From Candidatus Desantisbacteria bacterium CG1_02_49_89 (GTDB lineage Bacteria; Desantisbacteria; UBA1551), in the NCBI GenBank assembly GCA_001871075.1, contig MNUP01000039.1, positions 1 to 9,901 of the forward strand: a DNA stretch of 9,901 nucleotides, read 5' to 3'. A model generated the notes under the pieces. The model saw only the letters and a list, made by a program, of their open reading frames with translations, made no database searches and was not told the origin of the DNA. Of this stretch, positions 4,980 through 9,901 are shown one piece after another. The position numbers and the translations under genes are program-made. The first letter of the stretch is position 1. Each line of letters opens with the position of its first letter.

Positions 4980-5829
4980 ATGGAATGAACTGATTTAGGA
5001 ATTTAAAGCCGAGGCGCAGGCCATCATCAAACCTTTCGCCCCAGAAAACCTGGTCTTCGTGCTCGATTATTACCGGGCCATTATAGCCGATATTACTGAG
5101 TGCCTTGAAAAATTCCTTCCAGTTAAGTTCTCCCCAGCCCGGGATCCTGTACCTCCACCAGCCGCTGCCGTATATTCCGGCCCTGCTCTGCACGTTCCTG
5201 AAGATCTCGGTGTCCTTCGCGTGGACAGAATATATGCGCTTCGAGAATTCGTAAACCGCGGCGATGTAATCGATCTCCTGCCAGTAAAGGTGCGAAGGGT
5301 CAAACTCAAGCCCCACGGCTTCCGACGGGACAGCGTCAAACAGGGCTTTCCAGGTGGCGGGAGTGATGGCAACGCTGCCTATCGTGAGCGGGTAACCCCC
5401 GGCGCAGGGCCAGTTTTCCATGCCGATCTTTATGCCGAACGAACTTGCCGCCTTCGCGTATTCACCGAACACCTCTTTGTAAACGGGCAGGTTACCCTCA
5501 AGATCTTTTGAAGGGTCGCCCAGCGGGCAGGTGGTAACCGCTACCGCGTCCATCTCGCTTGCTGCCTCAAGGACCCTGATGAAATATTTCATGTTCTCCG
5601 TGCGGTTCTTGGCGTCAGCGTCAAGATGCCTGAGAACGCACATCACCGTGCCTACCTCGATCCCGTTCTCCCCAAAAATAGCCCTGACCTCTTTCAACTG
5701 CTCCTTGCTCGTTTTGTTCAGGTCAAGCGAACTACCCGGGCCCATCTGGACCTCAAGGCATTTGAAACCCACCTTTTTAGCGAACTCAACCCTCTCCTCC
5801 GAGTAACCCGTAAGAAACCCAAGCCGCAT
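4978..5829 (-). CDS. Xylose-isomerase-like TIM-barrel sugar isomerase/epimerase/lyase
   Basis: A 283-residue protein of the AP-endonuclease-2 / xylose-isomerase-like TIM-barrel family, usually annotated as sugar phosphate isomerase/epimerase. Candidate divalent-metal ligands sit at the expected strand ends: Glu138 (MENW), Asp177 (EFDPSH) with His180, His203 (SVHAKD) and Glu256 (IIEHED). The HAKDTE stretch and the basic WWRYRIPGWGELNW segment (224-237) are typical. Known members isomerise or epimerise keto-sugars, dehydrate inosose, or cleave 3-keto-glycosides by beta-elimination; which applies is not visible. The ATG follows GGAGG at about 4-nt spacing. It lies between the oxidoreductase and GH38 genes. 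An oxidoreductase plus TIM-barrel pair is a common pattern in inositol and keto-glycoside pathways, which supports joint action on one substrate. No signal peptide; cytoplasmic. Confidence 0.9.
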   Translation of the reverse strand: MRLGFLTGYSEERVEFAKKVGFKCLEVQMGPGSSLDLNKTSKEQLKEVRAIFGENGIEVGTVMCVLRHLDADAKNRTENMKYFIRVLEAASEMDAVAVTTCPLGDPSKDLEGNLPVYKEVFGEYAKAASSFGIKIGMENWPCAGGYPLTIGSVAITPATWKALFDAVPSEAVGLEFDPSHLYWQEIDYIAAVYEFSKRIYSVHAKDTEIFRNVQSRAGIYGSGWWRYRIPGWGELNWKEFFKALSNIGYNGPVIIEHEDQVFWGERFDDGLRLGFKFLNQFIP

Positions 5830-5842
5830 ATTGCCTCCAATG

Positions 5843-5914
5843 CGTGTCAGAGTGTCTCCGAAGAGTCCGTATGCTCCGTCCTTTCGGAGTCATCGGACAA
5901 CGTGTCAGAGTGTC
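5843..5914. repeat. Hairpin flanked by CGTGTCAGAGTGTC direct repeats
   Basis: CGTGTCAGAGTGTC is present exactly at 5843-5856 and 5901-5914. Between them is a two-step stem: GTCCG (5865-5869) pairs with CGGAC (5894-5898), and CTCCG (5874-5878) with CGGAG (5885-5889). The flanks are 8-bp units (AGAGTGTC, ARCGTGTC), the reverse complement of the GAYACGYT family seen elsewhere. The right flank is also inverted relative to CTCTGACACG at 5959-5968. It lies directly upstream of the TIM-barrel gene's ribosome site. Confidence 0.75.
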
Positions 5915-5931
5915 AACGCAACTGCAAGGAT

Positions 5932-5945
5932 TTAATTTAAATTAA
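5932..5945. repeat. AT-only 14-bp palindrome
   Basis: TTAATTTAAATTAA is a perfect palindrome between the two octamer arrays of this gap. It could be an operator or the weak centre of a larger fold with the inverted CGTGTCAGAG/CTCTGACACG pair (5901-5910 and 5959-5968). Chance is plausible in AT-only sequence. Confidence 0.35.
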
Positions 5946-5962
5946 TTCCATGTTTTTGCTCT

Positions 5963-5994
5963 GACACGCTGATACGCTGATACGTTGACACGTT
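5963..5994. repeat. Octamer array GAYACGYT overlapping a stop codon
   Basis: Four consecutive 8-bp units: GACACGCT, GATACGCT, GATACGTT, GACACGTT. The last unit overlaps the alpha-mannosidase stop codon (5993-5995, TAA on the minus strand), so this array too begins exactly at a gene's 3' end. Confidence 0.8.
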
Positions 5995-8434
5995 ATTTTA
6001 TTGCTTGCTCCAGCATATCGCACTCGGTTGCTCTGGGCGTTTTCTGGTCCATATCTATCATCAGGGTCTTTATTTCGTAAGGCTTAAAACGGACCCTGAA
6101 AGAACGCTTGAACCACGGAAGGCTTACGCGCGCGGTCCCGCCCTTTCCCCTTGTCTCGGTGAACCTCAGGATCACATTTTCCCCTTTTTCCGCTTTTTTA
6201 AAAACAGTTGTTGTCAAACCGGCAGGCGCCACCCTCGCGAACGAAACTTCCTTCGGCAAAAGACCTTCATGCGCGGGCTCTCTTCTCTCAATAAGCGGGT
6301 TGTTGAATTCGAAAGCGGTCTGCGGGATGCCTTTCTTCTGCCAGACGCCCTTGTGAGGGACCAGCGAATACCTGAACCTGTGCTCTCCCTGGTCGGTATA
6401 ACGGTATTCCACGCCGGGTTCCGGCTTCCTGGGGTCATGGAAAGCGAATATGGGCGACCTCAGCACGCTCATCCTGGCCTCGCTGCCGTGGATGCTGAAC
6501 CCGTATTTGCAGTCGTTAACAAGGGCTATGCCGTATTTCATCCTGCCGTTCTTCCTGCTCCTGGCGATTCCGGCTACGTCGATCCATGCCTGCCCCGGTT
6601 CTTCTTCCCCGTTGTTGGGCCTGGTGATCGTCCCGCCGGGAATATCGTAGGTTGTTTTCCCTGATTCAACCGCGAACGGGAATCCAACCTTCAATACCTT
6701 GTGTTTTTCATGCCAGTCCACAATTACCTCGAAATCTATCCTGGGCATCTTTTCGTAAAAGGAAATCTCCTGCTCAAGGGTCGAATTAAGGAACACGCTT
6801 TTTATCCTGATCTTTGCCCGTATCGGGCCCTGCTCAATTATTTCCGGTTTTCCCTGCATGATGAATTTACCCGTGACTTTATCATAAGCGGCGACGCCGT
6901 GGCTCCAGGTATCGCTCATGTCGTCCAGCACAAGCATTTCGTTCCCTTCCCTGCCCGGTAAAAGCATGCTCAGCCCGTTTGTTTTGTCAAAAAGATGCAT
7001 TATGCATCCCGTACGAGGATTAAGCTGCAGGAAGAAATACCTGTTCTCCATGCTGTATTGCGACACGCTGACCGATGGGACACGCCGCTTTTTCCTTCTC
7101 TTTGCCTGGCCGGTCACGCAGTACACGCTGAATCCGGTCGGAGGCACGTCCGCGCTGAAGATCAGCCTTTTTTTAATGCCGCCGAGTTCCCTTTTCTGGA
7201 ATGCCACACTTTTGCCCCCTGGTCCCAGGACGGAAAATCCCTCTCCCTCAATATCAACGCTCGCTGTCTCCTTCCTCTGCCATGAAGCCGGGTTGAAAAA
7301 TATGACGGGCTGTCCCGGGCCGGACGTGTCGGTTTTCTGTGAAATACTTTTAAGCGCCGTATCCAGCATTCCGCTGCCCGCGCTGAAAACCTCGTCGTAA
7401 TCCTTTCTGCAGTCATCGTAGGCTTCGGGAATGCTTGTCCCGCACATCACGTCATGGAACTGGTTGAAAAGAACCTTTTGCCACAGGCCCCTGATCTTTT
7501 CTCCCGGGTAGGGCAATATTTCAAGAAGGTACGCGGCAGAACTAAATTTTTCAGTTGCCTGCAGCAGGTTCTCCGCGTCCCTGTTCGCCTTTTTTATCCA
7601 GGAGACCACTGAATAACAGCCGCGCGCGTGGTGCTGCAGGTCATCCCTTACAACCTTAAATTTTTTTTTGGAATTCTGCCGCGCTGCCGCGAAGAACGCT
7701 TCGGGAGTGCTGAAAATCAACTTAATGCCGGATTTACCGTATTCCTTTATAGCCCTGATCTCTTCCCTTGACGGACCACCGCCGTGGTCACCCACTCCGT
7801 AAAAACACAGATCTTCATTAATGCCCTCGATTTTCTGGCTGCAGATCAAGTCAATTTTACTTTCAAGTTCTTCTTTTTTACCTGAAGTTCCGTATGAAAC
7901 CGGGAGCCTGGCGGTGAGCACACGGCTTTTATCCTGACTTTCCCATAGAAATAATCTGGATTCCAGCTTCTTCTCATTAGGGTCAGGCCGCATGAAAACA
8001 TAGTAATCGAAACCGCTCTTTTTCAGTATCTGTGGAAGACCGCGGTTGTGGCCGAACGAATCCACGTTGTACCCCACCTTCACGTCAACGCCAAATTTCT
8101 CCATGAAATACATTTTACCGTAAAGCCCGTGGCGCGCGAATGATTCGCCCGAAGGTATGTTGCAATCCGGCTGGACCCACCAGCCGTTCACGATATTCCA
8201 CCTGCCCTCTTTTACGTAATGCTTTATCTCCTCGAATAGCTGAGGGTCACTTTCCTCGGCCCACTTGTAAGTGGCTGCCTGACCCGCTGTAAAAACAAAA
8301 TCCGGGAACTCCTTCATGAATTCCACTGCCTGCCTGTAAGTCTTCAGGACTTCATCCCGGCCTTCTGCCCACCTCCACAGCCATACCGGGTCAATGTGCG
8401 CGTTGCCGATCATATGTATCGTGTAGTCATTCAT
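5993..8434 (-). CDS. GH38 alpha-mannosidase
   Basis: A family 38 retaining alpha-mannosidase of about 813 residues that removes alpha-linked mannose from glycans. Numbered from the start chosen here: NAHIDPVWLW gives zinc ligands His13 and Asp15; GYNVDSFGHN contains the catalytic nucleophile and zinc ligand Asp125; FNQFHDVMCG supplies His327. GVGDHGGGPS and QHHARGCYS are also GH38 landmarks. The C-terminal half (from about residue 390) has the usual beta-sandwich domains. No signal peptide, so it is probably cytoplasmic and acts on imported oligosaccharides. I start at 8434: GAGGTGA, a full match to an extended Shine-Dalgarno, lies 7 nt upstream. The adjacent ATG at 8437 is possible. A further in-frame ATG at 8476 would add 14 residues (MSQGILK...) but has no good ribosome site and lies in repeat-like DNA. 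It appears to be the first gene of the carbohydrate cluster, behind a candidate promoter. Confidence 0.93.
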   Translation of the reverse strand: MNDYTIHMIGNAHIDPVWLWRWAEGRDEVLKTYRQAVEFMKEFPDFVFTAGQAATYKWAEESDPQLFEEIKHYVKEGRWNIVNGWWVQPDCNIPSGESFARHGLYGKMYFMEKFGVDVKVGYNVDSFGHNRGLPQILKKSGFDYYVFMRPDPNEKKLESRLFLWESQDKSRVLTARLPVSYGTSGKKEELESKIDLICSQKIEGINEDLCFYGVGDHGGGPSREEIRAIKEYGKSGIKLIFSTPEAFFAAARQNSKKKFKVVRDDLQHHARGCYSVVSWIKKANRDAENLLQATEKFSSAAYLLEILPYPGEKIRGLWQKVLFNQFHDVMCGTSIPEAYDDCRKDYDEVFSAGSGMLDTALKSISQKTDTSGPGQPVIFFNPASWQRKETASVDIEGEGFSVLGPGGKSVAFQKRELGGIKKRLIFSADVPPTGFSVYCVTGQAKRRKKRRVPSVSVSQYSMENRYFFLQLNPRTGCIMHLFDKTNGLSMLLPGREGNEMLVLDDMSDTWSHGVAAYDKVTGKFIMQGKPEIIEQGPIRAKIRIKSVFLNSTLEQEISFYEKMPRIDFEVIVDWHEKHKVLKVGFPFAVESGKTTYDIPGGTITRPNNGEEEPGQAWIDVAGIARSRKNGRMKYGIALVNDCKYGFSIHGSEARMSVLRSPIFAFHDPRKPEPGVEYRYTDQGEHRFRYSLVPHKGVWQKKGIPQTAFEFNNPLIERREPAHEGLLPKEVSFARVAPAGLTTTVFKKAEKGENVILRFTETRGKGGTARVSLPWFKRSFRVRFKPYEIKTLMIDMDQKTPRATECDMLEQAIK

Positions 8435-8540
8435 CATCTCACCTCTAACTATTATTTTTAAAATTCCTTGACTCATAGCTCATAATTAATCTCTGTATCT
8501 CAGTGGCTTCATTGAATATAGTCTATCCAGTATAACTCTT

Positions 8541-8568
8541 ATTATATATTATTTATCTAAAAAAGCAA
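8541..8568 (-). promoter_or_regulatory. Candidate sigma-70 promoter for the carbohydrate cluster
   Basis: On the minus strand TTGCTT (8563-8568) is followed after 16 nt by a perfect TATAAT (8541-8546). The -35 matches only at TTG. A start site near 8534 would give a leader of about 100 nt before the mannosidase ATG. It lies immediately after the terminator of the preceding gene, a sensible place for a promoter. The surrounding sequence is AT-rich, which raises the chance of a false -10. Confidence 0.45.
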
Positions 8569-8601
8569 GAAAAATAAAACCCGCCAATCTTTATGGCGGG
8601 T
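8569..8601 (-). terminator. Rho-independent terminator after PorV/PorQ gene
   Basis: On the minus strand ACCCGCC pairs with GGCGGGT across a 9-nt loop (8579-8601). It is followed directly by TTTTATTTTTC (8569-8579). It lies about 43 bp after the PorV/PorQ-like stop codon. The stem resembles the GC-rich hairpins in other gaps, but only this copy has a T-run. Confidence 0.78.
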
Positions 8602-8643
8602 CAAGACCAAGCACTCCTTCTTCTTTTAGGCTGGTTACAGCTA

Positions 8644-9564
8644 TTAGAACTTGGCGCCTACAGTTACCCTGTGCGTATAACCCAGGTCCCCGTAAGGAAC
8701 AAGGGCGTAATCTATGCCCAAGATGCCGATCTTAAAGCCGGCACCGCAAGTTAGGCCCGCAAGCGCCCCCAGGGTATTGTTTATCGCGCTGTTATACTTG
8801 TAACCTGCCCTTATGGCAAACACAGGATGGACCCAGTATTCAATACCTGCTCCCACAGCCCATATAGAATCAAGGATGGAGTAGTTCAGGTCAGATGATA
8901 GAGTAAGCTTGCTGTCAGCAAACTTATTGGCAATGCCGACCTTCAGGTTCATAGGCAAAGGGCTTGCCTCTGTGATGAACGGGGCTTCGTAGCCCATATT
9001 CTGCAGGGCAAGGCCCATAACCAGGCCTTCCTTGTTCAGCTTGTACTGCAGACCAATATCTGCGGCCACACCAAGCGCTGACTTGTCATCTAACTGCTGG
9101 TTGATGATCTTGACTGTGCCGCCAAGGTTCAGGCGTTCTGAGAGCGTCTTAGCGTATGATACGGCTATCGCCAGGTCATTTGCAGGCACTGACCCAAGCA
9201 GAGCTCCGGCAATATCCCTTCTTTCAATGTCTGTGATATACAGGTAGGTTATACCTGCGCCTATTGTTCCGCCAAGAGCCGGCTGGCAATATGCAAGATA
9301 CTCATACCTGATAGCCTGAAACCATTCTGTATGGGTAAAGGTTACCTGCTTACCTTCTGATAGGGACAGGCCGGATGGGTTCCAGAACAGGGCATTGATA
9401 TCATCTGCAACAGCGACAAAGGCTTCGCCCATTGCAACAGGGCGAGAACCTACACCAAGTTTAAGGAAGGTGGCGCCTGTGGTTCCGGGCCCGGCGGCAA
9501 ATAAGCTCAAAGCTGAAAGTTGAAAGGTGAAAGTTAATGCAATTACAAATATAATCTTTTTCAT
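8644..9564 (-). CDS. PorV/PorQ-family outer-membrane beta-barrel protein
   Basis: A 306-residue protein with a signal peptide (basic MKK, hydrophobic 4-22, likely cleavage after Ala23-Ala24) and the family signature at residues 35-67: KLGVGSRPVAMGEAFVAVAD, then ALFWNPSGLS. The rest alternates like transmembrane beta strands and ends GYTHRVTVGAKF, with the terminal aromatic typical of outer-membrane barrels. PorV in Bacteroidota shuttles type IX secretion cargo to the sortase; PorV/PorQ-like proteins are also common in candidate phyla, where their role is less certain. The gene upstream (9607-9901) ends in a sorting-type domain, which fits a carrier-cargo pairing. AAGGA lies about 4 nt before the ATG. 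Residues 11-21 are encoded by a CTTTCAN heptamer array, and the ribosome site borders another array. A strong terminator follows. Confidence 0.88.
   Translation of the reverse strand: MKKIIFVIALTFTFQLSALSLFAAGPGTTGATFLKLGVGSRPVAMGEAFVAVADDINALFWNPSGLSLSEGKQVTFTHTEWFQAIRYEYLAYCQPALGGTIGAGITYLYITDIERRDIAGALLGSVPANDLAIAVSYAKTLSERLNLGGTVKIINQQLDDKSALGVAADIGLQYKLNKEGLVMGLALQNMGYEAPFITEASPLPMNLKVGIANKFADSKLTLSSDLNYSILDSIWAVGAGIEYWVHPVFAIRAGYKYNSAINNTLGALAGLTCGAGFKIGILGIDYALVPYGDLGYTHRVTVGAKF
9506..9533. repeat. Heptamer array encoding signal-peptide core (PorV/PorQ)
   Basis: Plus-strand units CTCAAAG, CTGAAAG, TTGAAAG, GTGAAAG. On the coding strand they encode residues 11-20 (TFTFQLSALS) of the PorV/PorQ-like signal peptide. 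The 15 bases at 9514-9528 are identical to 3614-3628 in the GH172 gene, and both specify TFQLS. Confidence 0.75.
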
Positions 9565-9569
9565 TTTTC

Positions 9570-9597
9570 CTTCATTTTTAATTTTACATTTTTAATT
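9570..9597. repeat. AT-rich heptamer array upstream of PorV/PorQ gene
   Basis: Plus-strand units CTTCATT, TTTAATT, TTACATT, TTTAATT, exactly 7 bp apart. The first unit borders the gene's ribosome site (minus-strand GAAGGA), so the array helps form the translation start. It fills nearly all of the 42-bp gap to the upstream gene. Confidence 0.6.
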
Positions 9598-9606
9598 GAT
9601 GCGGCA

Positions 9607-9901
9607 TCACCGTATGATCATTATCTTGCCGATCTTTCTTTCCTTCGTATCATCTGTCAGGAAGTAGATGTAGACGCCGGAAGCGACTGGCTCATTCCAA
9701 TTGTTTATAACAGTCCAGACGTATGGATCTGTAGTTATGTCTGTCTGCTCAAACACAAGCTCCCCTGCTATGTTGTATATCCTGAGCAGGACGTTCAGGG
9801 TGCTGTAGAGCTTAAAACTGATGGCAGTGTGACCCTGGGACGGCTTGAACGGTACAGGGAATGCGTAAGCATCCTTAATACTCGGCGCTGCCTTGGGCAG
9901 A
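9607..9901 (-). CDS. 3' end of secreted protein with T9SS-like/FlgD-like C-terminal domain (partial)
   Basis: Open reading frame entering from the right edge, read from base 9900 down to TGA at 9607-9609, giving the last 97 residues. It reads LPKAAPSIKDAYAFPVPFKP near the start, then ISFKLY, LLRIYNIAGELVFEQ, WTVINNWNEPVASGVYIYFL and finally KIGKIMIIR. This is the order of a type IX sorting / FlgD Ig-like C-terminal domain: an NPFKP-like entry (here PVPFKP), IYNxxGELV, W-x-N-x-PVASGVY, and a basic end. Such domains usually end large surface or secreted proteins. The catalytic or binding part lies outside the window. The stop is 42 bp before the PorV/PorQ ATG, so the two are probably cotranscribed and may be cargo and carrier. 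Identification rests on motif recognition. Confidence 0.82.
   Translation of the reverse strand, partial: LPKAAPSIKDAYAFPVPFKPSQGHTAISFKLYSTLNVLLRIYNIAGELVFEQTDITTDPYVWTVINNWNEPVASGVYIYFLTDDTKERKIGKIMIIR

Noticed and set aside
6005-6664. Long plus-strand open frame (219 residues) inside the alpha-mannosidase
   Set aside because: It is a shadow of the GH38 gene in GC-rich codons, with no recognisable domain, and the minus-strand gene has clear family motifs throughout.
8435-8476. N-terminal extension of the alpha-mannosidase to an ATG at 8476
   Set aside because: The extra residues do not match the GH38 start, the upstream DNA has repeat-like TATGAGC/TATGAGT units, and a much better ribosome site (GAGGTGA) precedes the ATG at 8434.

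Overview
The window reads almost entirely on the minus strand. It looks like a fragment of an uncultivated, Gram-negative-type candidate-phylum bacterium. Omnitrophota, Elusimicrobiota or Desantisbacteria-like lineages are my best guess, from memory rather than any search. The clues are an outer-membrane PorV/PorQ-family protein beside a protein with a C-terminal type IX-secretion-like/FlgD-like sorting domain, a free-standing ORF6N protein, DUF2961 (GH172) and GH38 glycosidases, and many short-period intergenic repeats.

Layout in transcription order, right to left. 9607-9901 is the 3' end of a secreted protein with a sorting-type C-terminal domain. 8644-9564 encodes a PorV/PorQ-like outer-membrane barrel and ends at a hairpin plus T-run terminator (8569-8601). 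Just beyond it lies a candidate promoter with a perfect TATAAT -10 box (8541-8568). Five codirectional carbohydrate genes follow: GH38 alpha-mannosidase (5993-8434), xylose-isomerase-like TIM barrel (4978-5829), Gfo/Idh/MocA oxidoreductase (3882-4847), secreted DUF2961/GH172 protein (2107-3666) and a class I DeoC/FbaB-type aldolase (1131-1910). At about position 1160 the base composition drops sharply. The AT-rich left end holds a small membrane protein (644-1045), an ORF6N-domain protein (100-621) and a terminal inverted-repeat element (1-56).

Taken together, the five carbohydrate genes look like a glycan-processing and sugar-catabolic set. The GH172 protein would act outside the cytoplasm and the GH38 enzyme inside it. 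The oxidoreductase, TIM-barrel isomerase/epimerase/lyase and aldolase would handle the released sugar. Gaps of 130-215 bp separate the genes, so whether they form one operon is open.

The most unusual content is the repeats. Most gaps in the carbohydrate and PorV regions carry degenerate arrays of 7- or 8-bp units. At three loci a GC-rich hairpin sits inside such an array, flanked by direct copies of it. Two signal peptides are partly encoded by the same heptamer (CTTTCAA on the coding strand), and one also contains a GC-rich palindrome. Two stop codons lie inside the last unit of an array. Separately, the ORF6N gene contains a perfect 31-nt palindrome. There is no gene-free stretch longer than 300 bases. 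I saw no tRNA, rRNA or CRISPR array.
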